Source of the DNA: Halomonas fontilapidosi
Lineage (GTDB): Bacteria > Pseudomonadota > Gammaproteobacteria > Pseudomonadales > Halomonadaceae
Assembly (NCBI RefSeq): GCF_014192285.1
Contig: NZ_JACHXQ010000002.1
Location: 344,968 to 408,967, forward strand
Length of the DNA stretch: 64,000 nucleotides
Reading direction: 5' to 3'
Shown here: piece after piece, positions 1-8,430 of the stretch
Position numbering within the stretch: the stretch's first letter is position 1
How the letters are laid out: every line of letters starts with the position of its first letter
Made by a program: the position numbers and the translations under genes
The notes under the pieces: generated by a model
The model's input: the letters and a program-made list of their open reading frames with translations, nothing else
Told to the model about the DNA's origin: nothing
Databases searched by the model: none

Positions 1-322
1 CGATATCCCCTGGCAGATCCCCGATGCCGCCGTGGGCGGCGTGGAAGCCCTGCCCTACCTCGACAGCTACCGACGGCTGCGTGAAGAGTCCGACCCTGCC
101 ATGTTTCGGCTGATGGCCATGGGCGTGGATGCCTACGAGCTGGCCAGACGCCTGCCGCAACTGCAGGCGATCAGCGGCAGTGAGCTGTTCGGCGCTACCG
201 GCACCCTGAGCCCGGCGGAAGATGGCCGAATCCAGCGCCGCCTGCCTTGGGCACGTTTCGTCAATGGGGTCCCTCAGCCGGTGCTGACGCCCGGGGTCTT
301 CGGCGATGACCGGGCCCCGTGA
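1..322 (+). CDS. lpoA: Penicillin-binding protein activator LpoA, C-terminal part (5' end outside window)
   Basis: The reading frame is already open at base 2 and ends at a TGA at 320-322, so only about 106 C-terminal residues are present. The motifs GVDAYELARRLPQLQ and GATGTLS, followed by a WARF..GVPQP ending, match the C-terminal periplasmic-binding-protein-like domain of LpoA (YraM). In E. coli LpoA is an outer-membrane lipoprotein that activates PBP1a peptidoglycan synthesis. The signal peptide and lipobox cannot be seen because the 5' end is missing. The gene overlaps yraN by 17 bases, the usual lpoA-yraN arrangement, which supports the assignment. Confidence 0.9.
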   Translation, partial: DIPWQIPDAAVGGVEALPYLDSYRRLREESDPAMFRLMAMGVDAYELARRLPQLQAISGSELFGATGTLSPAEDGRIQRRLPWARFVNGVPQPVLTPGVFGDDRAP

Positions 323-674
323 CGCCCGCGCCAGGGGCGCCGCCATCGAGCAGCTCGGCGCCCGCTGGCTGTCGGCGCGCGGCCTTATCCTCGAGGCCAG
401 CAACCAGCATGCCAAGGGCGGCGAGATCGACCTGGTCATGCGCGATGGCGAGGTCCTGGTGTTTGTCGAGGTGCGCCACCGCGCCGATCGCCGCCACGGC
501 CACCCCCTGGAAACCGTCACCGCCGCCAAACAGCGCCGCCTGATCCGGGCGGCGCGTTTTTATCTCCAACGCAACCGGCTATCATGTCCCTGCCGCTTCG
601 ATGTGCTGGCCGTGACCGGCAGCCCCCCGGACATCGAGATCGAGTGGGTGGCGAATGCCTTCGAAGCGCACTGA
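306..674 (+). CDS. yraN: YraN family protein (UPF0102), predicted endonuclease-fold protein
   Basis: The product has 122 residues, the usual UPF0102 length. The conserved GGEIDLV segment and the strand VLVFVEVRHR (about residues 37-58) give the E-x-D and E-x-R/K pattern of restriction-endonuclease-like folds. The biochemical function of the family is not established; structural similarity to Holliday-junction-resolvase-type nucleases is family knowledge, not something proved here. The start codon lies inside the 3' end of lpoA (17-base overlap), and diaA follows after 39 bases. The order lpoA-yraN-diaA-dolP is conserved in gammaproteobacteria and is the main support for the name. Confidence 0.93.
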   Translation: MTGPRDARARGAAIEQLGARWLSARGLILEASNQHAKGGEIDLVMRDGEVLVFVEVRHRADRRHGHPLETVTAAKQRRLIRAARFYLQRNRLSCPCRFDVLAVTGSPPDIEIEWVANAFEAH

Positions 675-1307
<633 letters not shown>

Positions 1308-1312
1308 CTCCC

Positions 1313-1891
1313 ATGACCCGCAAGTCCCTTCTTACCCCCCTGCTGCTGACCCTCGGCCTCGGTATCGCCGGCTGCACCACCGTTACCGGCGTGACCAACC
1401 CCGGCACCATCGATGAAAACTACGGTGAGCGCACCTTTGGCACCCAGGTCGAGGACGAGAGCATCGAGACCAAGGTCAGCCACAACCTCGGCCGCACCGA
1501 TGCCCGACTGGGCGATGCCCGCATCAATGTCGACAGTTTCAACGGCGTCGTCCTGCTGACGGGCCAGGTGCCCAGCGACGAACTCAAGATGAAGGCCACC
1601 GAGGTCGCTGAACGGGTCCGCAACGTCCGCGAGGTTCACAACGAACTTGCCATCGCCGCCAACCTGCCCGCCAGCCAGCGACTCGCTGATACCTGGTTGC
1701 GCACTCGCATTCGCACCAGCCTGGCGGCCAATGAGGAGATCGACTCGGGCCGCATCCGGGTAGTGACCGAGAACAATAGCGTCTATCTGATGGGTATCGT
1801 CACCCGTAACGAGGCGGAGCGCATCGTCAGGGCCGTGTCCGGCGTCGGTGGCATGCAGCGCATCGTCAAGGTATTCGACTACCTGGACTGA
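1313..1891 (+). CDS. dolP: Outer-membrane lipoprotein with two BON domains, DolP (YraP)
   Basis: The ATG at 1313 is preferred over an in-frame ATG at 1265 inside diaA because it opens directly into a lipoprotein signal peptide: basic MTRKS, a Leu-rich core and the lipobox IAGC. The mature part carries two tandem BON (phospholipid-binding) domains, roughly residues 45-115 and 125-190, each with the hydrophobic/Gly pattern (FNGVVLLTGQV and NNSVYLMGIV). The total of 192 residues equals E. coli DolP. DolP localises to the outer membrane and division site and supports envelope integrity. A hairpin downstream closes the lpoA-yraN-diaA-dolP unit. Confidence 0.92.
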   Translation: MTRKSLLTPLLLTLGLGIAGCTTVTGVTNPGTIDENYGERTFGTQVEDESIETKVSHNLGRTDARLGDARINVDSFNGVVLLTGQVPSDELKMKATEVAERVRNVREVHNELAIAANLPASQRLADTWLRTRIRTSLAANEEIDSGRIRVVTENNSVYLMGIVTRNEAERIVRAVSGVGGMQRIVKVFDYLD

Positions 1892-1905
1892 TCACGTCCC
1901 ACAAC

Positions 1906-1937
1906 GTGAAACGACAGGCCTGGGCCTGCCGTTTCAC
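1906..1937. terminator. Hairpin between convergent dolP and sspB
   Basis: A 14-bp stem with one mismatch and a 4-base loop (left arm 1906-1919, right arm 1924-1937) lies between the two convergent stop codons. No T-run follows on either strand, so it is a hairpin-type or bidirectional terminator candidate rather than a textbook intrinsic terminator. Confidence 0.55.
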
Positions 1938-1959
1938 CGTGCGACGAGCGAATTCCTGC

Positions 1960-2388
1960 TTACTTGATGACCCGCAACGAGGGACGCCCCTTGCGCGGCG
2001 GCGCATCATCTTCATCGTTCTCTTCCGAGGGAGCGTCATCCACGCTCTCCTCCACCTCGGTAGCACCGGCCGGGATCACCGGCTCATGGCCGAACACCAT
2101 GCCCACGCCGTTCTCCCGGGCATAGATCGCGATCAGCGCCTCGATGGGCACCATCACCTGCATGGGGCGGCCGCCGAAGCGCGCCGAGAAGCTCACCGCC
2201 TCGTTCTCCATGGCGAAGTCGCGAATGGCCGTCGGGGCGAGGTTGAGCACGATCTGGCCATTCTGGACGAACTGGCGGGGCACCTCGACACCTGCCTGCT
2301 CGGCATCGACGACGATATAGGGCGTCAGGTCGTTATCCAGCAGCCACTGGTACAGGGCTCTGGCAATATAGGGGCGGCTCGATTGCAT
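1960..2388 (-). CDS. sspB: ClpXP protease specificity-enhancing factor SspB
   Basis: The ATG at 2388 (MQSSRPYIARALYQWL) is chosen over one 36 bases upstream because AGGAGG sits 7 bases before it. The 142-residue protein has the SspB substrate-binding core (about 1-110), an acidic flexible linker (EESVDDAPSEENDED) and the C-terminal tail GRPSLRVIK. That tail is the conserved motif that docks on the ClpX zinc-binding domain. SspB tethers ssrA-tagged proteins to ClpXP. It lies 47 bases downstream of sspA on the same strand, the standard sspAB operon. Confidence 0.95.
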   Translation of the reverse strand: MQSSRPYIARALYQWLLDNDLTPYIVVDAEQAGVEVPRQFVQNGQIVLNLAPTAIRDFAMENEAVSFSARFGGRPMQVMVPIEALIAIYARENGVGMVFGHEPVIPAGATEVEESVDDAPSEENDEDDAPPRKGRPSLRVIK

Positions 2389-2435
2389 CGTTTGGCCCTC
2401 CTGGGACGAAGACCCGGCCTTCACCGGGTCGAAAT

Positions 2436-3062
2436 TCAGGGGCGCATCTCGCGTTCGCTTTCACTGAGGGCGGCCTTGAAGCCATCGCGATCGAACAGGC
2501 GCTCCATGTAACCCATCAACGGCTTGACCTGTTTTTCAGGCAGTTCGATCCCCAACACCGGCAACCGCCAGAGGATCGGGGCCAGGCAGCAGTCCACCAG
2601 CGTGAACTCTTCGCTCATGAAATAGGGCATGTCCTCGAAGATCGGCGAGATGCCGACCAGGCTCTCCCGCAGCTCCTTGCGGGCCTTCTCCACATCCTTC
2701 TTCGCGCCACGCTGCAGCTGCTCGACCAGCGGGCACCACTCGCGCTCGATACGGTGCATCCACAGCCGGCTCTTGGCCCGCGCCACAGGATAGACGGGCA
2801 GCAGGGGCGGATGCGGGAAGCGCTCGTCGAGGTACTCCATCATTACCTTGGACTCGTAGAGCACCAGATCCCGGTCGAGAAGAGTGGGCACGCTGTTGTA
2901 GGGGTTGAGATCGGCGAGTTCCTCGGGGTGCTGTTCGTCGGTCACCTCGACGATATCGACAGCCACGCCCTTCTCGGCGAGCACGATTCGCACACGATGA
3001 CTGTAATGGTCATCTCCTCCGGAGTAGAAGATCATCGACGACCGCTTGGCCACTACACCCAT
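2436..3062 (-). CDS. sspA: Stringent starvation protein A (GST-like RNA polymerase-associated factor)
   Basis: The 208-residue protein has a thioredoxin-like GST N-domain (about 10-85, with [12 protein letters not shown] and NPYNSVPTL) followed by a helical GST C-domain. The family signature [11 protein letters not shown] is followed by PVYPVARA. SspA binds RNA polymerase-sigma70 and acts in stationary-phase and acid-stress responses; it has no glutathione transferase activity. It is the first gene of sspAB and lies immediately downstream of the petABC operon, a common gammaproteobacterial order. An 18-bp perfect palindrome at 3132-3149 and a possible minus-strand -10 (TATCAT, complement 3093-3098) lie upstream. 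Confidence 0.96.
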   Translation of the reverse strand: MGVVAKRSSMIFYSGGDDHYSHRVRIVLAEKGVAVDIVEVTDEQHPEELADLNPYNSVPTLLDRDLVLYESKVMMEYLDERFPHPPLLPVYPVARAKSRLWMHRIEREWCPLVEQLQRGAKKDVEKARKELRESLVGISPIFEDMPYFMSEEFTLVDCCLAPILWRLPVLGIELPEKQVKPLMGYMERLFDRDGFKAALSESEREMRP

Positions 3063-3131
3063 GTAACAATCCTCGCATCAGTTCGTGCCGAAATGATAAC
3101 ACGACCGGCCCTATCTTGAGGGCCCATCGTG

Positions 3132-3149
3132 CTGCCCGATATCGGGCAG
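3132..3149. promoter_or_regulatory. Perfect 18-bp palindrome upstream of sspA
   Basis: The sequence CTGCCCGAT followed by its exact reverse complement has no spacer. It lies about 70 bases upstream of the sspA start and just beyond the petC terminator hairpin. It could be a regulator-binding site or a cruciform-type second hairpin; nothing in the sequence decides between these. Confidence 0.4.
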
Positions 3150-3156
3150 AGACCAC

Positions 3157-3189
3157 GAGGGGCGCATGGTTGTCCGCCATGCGCCCCTC
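3157..3189 (-). terminator. Terminator hairpin of the petABC operon
   Basis: A perfect 13-bp GC-rich stem (3157-3169 with 3177-3189) and a 7-base loop start 22 bases after the petC stop codon on the minus strand. There is no T-run afterwards. Confidence 0.6.
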
Positions 3190-3211
3190 CTGAATGTCCG
3201 TCGTTGACGAA

Positions 3212-3979
3212 TCAGTGGACGTCGCGCCAGTACTCGCGCTTGAGCAGGTAGGAGATGACCCCAAAGATGAAGATGAAGATCAGCACCTTCGGACCCAGCG
3301 ACTGCGCCTGCAGCTTGGACGGCTCCCCCACGTAGGCGAGGAAGTTGGTGAGGTCGTAGACCGCATCCTCGAACTCGGCCGGTTCCATCGCGCCAGGCTG
3401 GGTGACCTGCAGCGTCTCACAGGACTGGTACTTGCCGGTCAGGGGATCGAGCTCGGCCCCCTCCACGGGACGGTCCGTCGCGGCGCACACCTTCTCTTGC
3501 ACCCCCTGCAGCGGCTCCAGCACATTGGGCATCGAGACGAGGTCGAAGACCACGTTGTTGACGCCGGTGCTGGTGCTGGGGTCCTTGTAGAAGGTCAGCA
3601 GGTAGGAGTAGATCCAGTCGGTGCCGCGCAGACGTGACTCCAGGGTCAAGTCGGGCGGTGGCGCACCAAACCATGCCTCGCCATCCTCCTCGCTCATTGC
3701 AATGTGCATCTGGTCGTTGAAGGCCAGGTCCGGCGAAAAGATCAGGTTCTCCTCGACAAGGTCCTGGGGAATGTTCAAGTCTTCGGCAGCCCGCGCGAAG
3801 CGCTGGTGCTCCAGAGAGTGACACCCCATGCAGTAATTGACATAGAGCTTCATGCCGTTCTGCAGTGACGACTTGTCCTGGAGATCCGGCTCCATGGAGT
3901 ACGGGACGCTAGCCCCTCCCGCGGCCATGGCCGTGACGGGCACCAGCGCGAAGAGCAGTGCGAACAGTTGCTTTTTCAT
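3212..3979 (-). CDS. petC: Ubiquinol-cytochrome c reductase, cytochrome c1 subunit
   Basis: The ATG at 3979 overlaps the petB stop by one base (TAATG), and a Sec signal peptide follows (MKKQLFALLF to about A20), so the longer upstream frame is not used. The mature protein has one c-type heme site, CMGCH (residues 50-54), and a likely axial-Met segment (VSMPNVLEP). A single C-terminal membrane anchor (about 230-248) is followed by a basic tail, KREYWRDVH. It carries electrons from the Rieske protein to soluble cytochrome c in complex III, facing the periplasm. Its 255 residues are normal for proteobacterial c1. It is the third gene of petABC. Confidence 0.97.
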   Translation of the reverse strand: MKKQLFALLFALVPVTAMAAGGASVPYSMEPDLQDKSSLQNGMKLYVNYCMGCHSLEHQRFARAAEDLNIPQDLVEENLIFSPDLAFNDQMHIAMSEEDGEAWFGAPPPDLTLESRLRGTDWIYSYLLTFYKDPSTSTGVNNVVFDLVSMPNVLEPLQGVQEKVCAATDRPVEGAELDPLTGKYQSCETLQVTQPGAMEPAEFEDAVYDLTNFLAYVGEPSKLQAQSLGPKVLIFIFIFGVISYLLKREYWRDVH

Positions 3980-5238
3980 TAGCCAGTCACCCTTTCCGGA
4001 ACGGGTTTGGTCTTCTCCAGCCGGGTATAGAACGGCATCAGCAGGAAGAAGGCGAAATAAACGATGGTACATACCTGAGACAACAGGGTACGCCCCTCGG
4101 TGACCGGCAGCACCCCGAGCACACCCAGGATCACAAAGCTGATCGCGAACAGCGCCAGCATGGTCTTGGACATCCAGCCCTTGTAGCGCATCGAGCGCAC
4201 CGGGCTGCGGTCGAGCCATGGCAGCACGAAGAGCACCGCAATAGCTCCACCCATCGCAATGACACCCAGGAACTTGGCGTCGAGACCGAACAGCGAGAAG
4301 GTAATGGCGCGCAGGATCGCGTAGAAGGGCGTGAAGTACCATACCGGCGCGATGTGATCCGGCGTCTGCAGCGGATTGGCAGGCTCGAAGTTGGGCTTCT
4401 CGAGGAAGTAACCGCCACCTTCCGGGAAGTAGAAGATCACCACGCAGAAGACGAACAGGAACACCGCCACGCCAACGAGATCCTTCACCGTGTAGTACGG
4501 ATGGAAGGGGATGCCGTCCAGCGGCTTGCCACTCTCGTCCTTCTTCTTCTTGATATCGATGCCGTCGGGGTTGTTGGACCCGACTTCATGCAGGGCGATG
4601 ATGTGCAGCACCACCAGCGCCAGGATCACGATCGGCAGCGCCACCACATGCAAGGCGAAGAAGCGGTTGAGGGTAATGCCGGAGATCAGGAAATCACCGC
4701 GAATCCACTGGGTCAGGTCGGGACCGATGACCGGGATCGCCGAGAACAGCGAGATGATGACCTGGGCGCCCCAGTAGGACATCTGCCCCCAAGGCAGCAG
4801 ATAGCCCATGAAGGCCTCGGCCATCAAGGCCAGGTAGATGGTCATGCCGAAGATCCACACCAGCTCGCGGGGCGCCTTGTAGGAACCGTAGAGCAGACCG
4901 CGGAACATGTGCAGGTAGATGACCACGAAGAATGCCGTCGCGCCGGTTGAGTGCATATAGCGGATCAGCCAGCCGTACTCGACATCGCGCATGATGTACT
5001 CGACGGAGGCGAAGGCGCCCTCGGCGGAGGGGTTGTAGCTCATGGTCAGCCAGACCCCGGTCAGGATCTGATTGACCAGCACCAGCAGCGCCAGGGAGCC
5101 GAAGAAGTACCAGAAATTGAAGTTCCTCGGCGCGTAGTACTTCGCCATGTGGTCCTGCCACATCTGGGTGGCCGGGAAGCGGTCATCGACCCAGCGCATC
5201 AAGCCGCGCTCCGCCTTGACTTTGTTCGGATTACCCAT
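3979..5238 (-). CDS. petB: Ubiquinol-cytochrome c reductase, cytochrome b subunit
   Basis: The product is a 419-residue integral membrane protein with about eight to nine hydrophobic helices. Four heme-ligating histidines are visible in two helices: RYMHSTGA and IYLHMFRG, then FALHVVALP and VLHIIALHE. The quinol-oxidation loop reads APVWYFTPFYAILR, where the PEWY motif of mitochondria is replaced by PVWY, as I recall from related gammaproteobacteria. Cytochrome b holds the Qo and Qi sites of complex III. It overlaps petA and petC by one base each (TGATG and TAATG), indicating tight translational coupling. Confidence 0.98.
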   Translation of the reverse strand: MGNPNKVKAERGLMRWVDDRFPATQMWQDHMAKYYAPRNFNFWYFFGSLALLVLVNQILTGVWLTMSYNPSAEGAFASVEYIMRDVEYGWLIRYMHSTGATAFFVVIYLHMFRGLLYGSYKAPRELVWIFGMTIYLALMAEAFMGYLLPWGQMSYWGAQVIISLFSAIPVIGPDLTQWIRGDFLISGITLNRFFALHVVALPIVILALVVLHIIALHEVGSNNPDGIDIKKKKDESGKPLDGIPFHPYYTVKDLVGVAVFLFVFCVVIFYFPEGGGYFLEKPNFEPANPLQTPDHIAPVWYFTPFYAILRAITFSLFGLDAKFLGVIAMGGAIAVLFVLPWLDRSPVRSMRYKGWMSKTMLALFAISFVILGVLGVLPVTEGRTLLSQVCTIVYFAFFLLMPFYTRLEKTKPVPERVTG

Positions 5239-5837
5239 CAGGCAGTCTCCTCATCTTCGCCGACCGTGATCAGCACATCGCTGTCGAAGCGGTAAGGTGG
5301 CACTTCGAGGTTGGTGGGCGCCGGCACGTTGACGAACACCCGACCGGCCAGATCGAAGCGCGAACCATGGCAGGGACAGAAGAACCCCCCCGGCCAGTCG
5401 TCGGTTCCCACACCCTCGGCATCCGGTTCAGGACGATAGAGCGGCGAACAGCCCAGATGGGTACAGATACCCACGATCACGCCGATCTCGGGCTTGATGG
5501 AACGCATCGGACCCTCGATGTAATCGGGCTGCTGCTCGACCAAGGAGTCGGGGTCGGCCAGGCGCGAGGAATCGAAGCCCTTGGTGCGCTCGATCATCTC
5601 CTCCGTGCGATTGATGATCCATACCGGCTTGCCCCGCCACTCGACGGTCATGCGCTGCCCGGGCTCGAGCTTGGACACATCCGCCTGGACGGGGGCACCC
5701 GCCGCTCTTGCCCTGGCACTAGGCTGCCAGGAAGCCACAAAGGGGACCGCAACCCCGACAGCACCCACCGCACCCACGACGGAGGTGGCGCCTACGAGGA
5801 AACGGCGCCGACCCTTGTTTACGCCGTTATCTGCCAT
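5238..5837 (-). CDS. petA: Ubiquinol-cytochrome c reductase, Rieske iron-sulfur subunit
   Basis: The 199-residue protein starts with a Tat-type signal-anchor (GRRRFLVG followed by a hydrophobic helix, about residues 10-36). It contains both halves of the Rieske [2Fe-2S] motif, CTHLGC and CPCHGS, including the two cluster Cys, two cluster His and the disulfide Cys pair. It shuttles electrons from quinol to cytochrome c1. GGGAGA lies 9 bases before the ATG. As first gene of petABC it should carry the promoter; a weak candidate is listed at 5920-5948. Confidence 0.98.
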   Translation of the reverse strand: MADNGVNKGRRRFLVGATSVVGAVGAVGVAVPFVASWQPSARARAAGAPVQADVSKLEPGQRMTVEWRGKPVWIINRTEEMIERTKGFDSSRLADPDSLVEQQPDYIEGPMRSIKPEIGVIVGICTHLGCSPLYRPEPDAEGVGTDDWPGGFFCPCHGSRFDLAGRVFVNVPAPTNLEVPPYRFDSDVLITVGEDEETA

Positions 5838-5919
5838 TTTCTGGTTTCTCCCATCAGCTTACCCGTTGTTCCATCACGGGCAGTGAATCCCCCGCGACCA
5901 CGGATACCAAATGCAGTCT

Positions 5920-5948
5920 ATGGTAAAAAATCGTGTCGCCCCGCACAA
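5920..5948 (-). promoter_or_regulatory. Possible sigma-70 promoter for petABC
   Basis: On the minus strand, TTGTGC (complement 5943-5948) and TACCAT (complement 5920-5925) are separated by 17 bases. They match the -35 box at three and the -10 box at four of six positions. The site is about 83 bases upstream of the petA start and is the best box pair I saw in this gap. Confidence 0.35.
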
Positions 5949-6000
5949 GGAAAGGTTCCCTGAACCTACCCAAAACCTGTCGACAAATTCTTGATGCGGA

Positions 6001-6035
6001 ACAAAAAACGCCCAGGTCAATGGACCTGGGCGTTT
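6001..6035 (-). terminator. Rho-independent terminator of rplM-rpsI
   Basis: A perfect 13-bp stem (6006-6018 with 6023-6035) and a 4-base loop are followed on the minus strand by a run of six T residues. This is a textbook intrinsic terminator, 23 bases after the rpsI stop codon. Confidence 0.9.
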
Positions 6036-6057
6036 GGGTGCGACAATACGCGACGTA

Positions 6058-6447
6058 TCAGCGCTTGGAGAACTGCGGGCGACGACGCGCCTTGCGCAGA
6101 CCGATCTTCTTACGCTCAACCTGGCGAGCATCACGCGTCACATAGCCCGCCTCGCGCAGCTGACCGCGGAAATCCTCGTTGTAATCCATCAGGGCACGGG
6201 TAATGCCGTGACGAATGGCGCCGGCCTGAGCAGAGCCACCCCCGCCCTTGACGGTGACATAGACATCGAACTGGCCAAGGGTGTCGGTCAGCTCGAGCGG
6301 CTGGCGAACCACCATGCGGCCGGTGACGCGACCGAAGTAGTGATCCAGCTCGCGGCTGTTGACAGTGATCTTGCCGGTGCCCGGCTTCAGGAAGACGCGG
6401 GCGGTAGAGGTCTTGCGGCGCCCGGTACCGTAATACTGCTGTGTCAT
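6058..6447 (-). CDS. rpsI: 30S ribosomal protein S9
   Basis: The 129-residue basic protein (E. coli 130) shows the S9 signatures [14 protein letters not shown] at the N-terminus and [15 protein letters not shown] in the middle. The conserved C-terminal tail RRPQFSKR reaches the ribosomal P site and touches the anticodon stem of tRNA. It is the second gene of the rplM-rpsI operon, 13 bases after rplM, and is followed by a strong intrinsic terminator. Confidence 0.99.
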   Translation of the reverse strand: MTQQYYGTGRRKTSTARVFLKPGTGKITVNSRELDHYFGRVTGRMVVRQPLELTDTLGQFDVYVTVKGGGGSAQAGAIRHGITRALMDYNEDFRGQLREAGYVTRDARQVERKKIGLRKARRRPQFSKR

Positions 6448-6460
6448 GGCGAAGACTCCC

Positions 6461-6889
6461 TCAGATGTTCAGTGCTTGCGGCTGCTGGGCAGCATGCGGA
6501 TGCTCGGTGCCGGCGTAGACCTTGAGCTTCGAGTACATGGCGCGACCCAGGGGACCCTTCGGCAACATGCCCTTGACGGCGGACTCGATGACGCGCTCTG
6601 GTGAGTGGGCGATCATCTTCTCGAAATTCATGGAACGCAGGCCACCCGGGTAGCCGGTATGGCGGTAGTAGGTCTTGGCGCTGGCCTTGTTGCCAGTGAC
6701 ATGGACCTTCTCGGCGTTGATCACGACGATGTAGTCACCGGTATCCACATGCGGGGTATATTCCGGCTTGTGCTTGCCGCGCAGGCGACGAGCGATCTCG
6801 GTGGCCAAGCGGCCGAGCGTCTTGTCCGCAGCGTCGACGACGAACCAGTCGCGCTGGACGGACTGCGGTTTGGCAGTGAACGTCTTCAT
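6461..6889 (-). CDS. rplM: 50S ribosomal protein L13
   Basis: The 142 residues equal the E. coli L13 length. It starts [15 protein letters not shown] and has the conserved [13 protein letters not shown] and HTGYPGGL segments, with an [10 protein letters not shown] element near the C-terminus. L13 is an early-assembly protein of the large subunit that binds 23S rRNA. The operon leader (about 110 bases) holds a good -10/-35 pair and a long hairpin. Such leaders are known in L13 operons elsewhere and may mediate autoregulation. Confidence 0.99.
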   Translation of the reverse strand: MKTFTAKPQSVQRDWFVVDAADKTLGRLATEIARRLRGKHKPEYTPHVDTGDYIVVINAEKVHVTGNKASAKTYYRHTGYPGGLRSMNFEKMIAHSPERVIESAVKGMLPKGPLGRAMYSKLKVYAGTEHPHAAQQPQALNI

Positions 6890-6961
6890 GGATGAATCAC
6901 CATTTGATGTGTTGGGTTCTGCCGCCGGGCGTCCGGCATGGAACCATCCCTATTCTTCTTG

Positions 6962-6988
6962 GTTGCCGGCTCTCGAGAGGCGGGCAAC
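6962..6988 (-). promoter_or_regulatory. Hairpin in the rplM 5' leader (possible L13 autoregulatory structure)
   Basis: The outer arms GTTGCC and GGCAAC, with an inner CTCTC/GAGAG stem and a small mismatch, form a stable structure inside the transcribed leader between the promoter and the rplM start. L13 leader RNAs are a known class. I infer the role only from position and stem stability. Confidence 0.4.
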
Positions 6989-7004
6989 GGTGGAGCGAGC
7001 GCGC

Positions 7005-7034
7005 ATTCTACACGACCCCCTGCAGGGATGGAAA
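7005..7034 (-). promoter_or_regulatory. Promoter of the rplM-rpsI operon
   Basis: On the minus strand, TTTCCA (complement 7029-7034) and TAGAAT (complement 7005-7010) are separated by 18 bases. They match the sigma-70 -35 box at four and the -10 box at five of six positions. Transcription would start near 6998 and give a leader of about 110 bases. Confidence 0.6.
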
Positions 7035-7049
7035 GGGGCAACATCGCGT

Positions 7050-8240
7050 TCAAGGCTTGTGGGGCAGCGCCAGGTAGTCGTGGGACTGCATCTCCTGGAG
7101 TCGCGAGAGGGTGCGCTGAAACTCGAACGTCAGGCGACCGTCTCGGTAAAGCTGCTCGGCCGGGACCTCGGCAGACATCAGCAGCTTGACACCCCGGTCA
7201 TAGAACTCGTCGACCATGTTGATAAAGCGCCTGGCCTGATCATCCGTCGCCCCCGTCATGCGGGTCACGTTGGAGACCAGCACGCTGTGAAACTCGCGGG
7301 CCAACTCGATGTAGTCATTCTGGCTGCGCGGACCATCACACAGCTCGGTGAACTCGAACCACACCACGTCGTCGTGCAGCCGGCGGGCGTGCAGCACCCG
7401 ATGATTGATCTCGATCGGCGCCGCTTCCTCGCCCTCTTGGCCGGCGATCTCGCGGAAGCTGCGGGCCAGCTCGGCCTCGGCCGCATCATCCAGCGGCGCA
7501 TGGTAGATCTCGGCACGCTCCAGGGCGCGCAGGCGATAATCGATACCCGAGTCCACGTTGATGACCTCGCAGTGACGCTCGAGCAGGTCGATGGCCGGCA
7601 GGAAGCGGGCCCGCTGCAGGCCCTCCTTGTAGAGCTCGCCGGGGACGATGTTCGAGGTCGCCACCAGCACCACGCCATGGGCAAAGAGCGACTCGAGCAG
7701 ATTGGCCAGGATCATGGCATCGGTGATGTCCTTGACAAAGAACTCGTCGAAGCAGATGACACGGGCCTCGGCGGCGAACTTGGCGGCGATCAGGGTCAGC
7801 GGGTTGCGCTCGCCCTTGTAGTGCTCCAGTTCGTTGTGCACCCGCTGCATGAAGCGGTGGAAATGGGTGCGCATCTTCTCGGGAAAGGGCAGCGTCTCGA
7901 AGAAGGTATCCATCAGGTAGGTCTTGCCGCGCCCCACCCCGCCCCACAGGTAGAGGCCGTGGATCGCCGGCAGCGCCGGCTCGGAGGACGCCTCACGGTC
8001 GCGCCGACCGATCAGGCCAGCCATCCGCGACTTTAGCCCTGATCCCCGCTTCGGCGGCACCACGCGGGCAGGCGGCGTGGCCACCAGCTCGTCGTAGAGA
8101 CGCTGCAGGTGCCTCACCGCCTGCTCCTGGGCGGCATCTGCCTGGAAGCCGTGGCGCTGGATATCCGCCCGATAGCGGGTCATCGGTGTCTCGACGGGCT
8201 GCGCGCCGCGGGAAGCTGTGGAGGGGGGCGTCTCGCTCAT
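7050..8240 (-). CDS. zapE: Cell division ATPase ZapE
   Basis: This AFG1/ZapE-family P-loop ATPase has a Walker A motif GGVGRGKT (residues 100-107) and a Walker B strand VICFDEFF. The ATG at 8240 gives 396 residues; an internal ATG at 8183 would give 377, close to E. coli ZapE (375). The first 20 residues (MSETPPSTASRG..) look like a poorly conserved extension, so the start is not certain. Longer upstream reading in this frame passes through promoter-like DNA and is rejected. ZapE associates with the Z-ring late in division. It is encoded just upstream of rplM-rpsI. Confidence 0.92.
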   Translation of the reverse strand: MSETPPSTASRGAQPVETPMTRYRADIQRHGFQADAAQEQAVRHLQRLYDELVATPPARVVPPKRGSGLKSRMAGLIGRRDREASSEPALPAIHGLYLWGGVGRGKTYLMDTFFETLPFPEKMRTHFHRFMQRVHNELEHYKGERNPLTLIAAKFAAEARVICFDEFFVKDITDAMILANLLESLFAHGVVLVATSNIVPGELYKEGLQRARFLPAIDLLERHCEVINVDSGIDYRLRALERAEIYHAPLDDAAEAELARSFREIAGQEGEEAAPIEINHRVLHARRLHDDVVWFEFTELCDGPRSQNDYIELAREFHSVLVSNVTRMTGATDDQARRFINMVDEFYDRGVKLLMSAEVPAEQLYRDGRLTFEFQRTLSRLQEMQSHDYLALPHKP

Positions 8241-8282
8241 GGGAATGTCTAAAGCCTTTACTCGGGACGTTCGAGAGGAAAG

Positions 8283-8288
8283 ATTATA
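8283..8288 (-). promoter_or_regulatory. Possible -10 box for zapE
   Basis: A perfect TATAAT on the minus strand lies about 43 bases upstream of the zapE start at 8240. No convincing -35 box is found at 16-18 bases, so this is a weak call. Confidence 0.35.
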
Positions 8289-8325
8289 CGCGTCCCGCCC
8301 TGACTTCACATCGCCGACCGCCGCG

Positions 8326-8356
8326 TTGACCCTGCGCACTGCATCACCCCTATAAT
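8326..8356 (+). promoter_or_regulatory. Promoter of yhcB
   Basis: TTGACC (8326-8331) and a perfect TATAAT (8351-8356) are separated by 19 bases, longer than the optimum of 17. The predicted transcript start near 8363 leaves a leader of about 68 bases before the GTG start of yhcB. Confidence 0.6.
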
Positions 8357-8430
8357 GGGAACCCGGCTCGACCCGGACAGACGACGCTCGACGCGTCGAG
8401 TCGCCCAACGCTCCAGGGAGAACGCAAGAA

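Noticed and set aside
3980-4342. Extended N-terminus for cytochrome c1
   Set aside because: It would overlap petB by more than 360 bases. The start at 3979 overlaps the petB stop by one base and gives a normal signal peptide.
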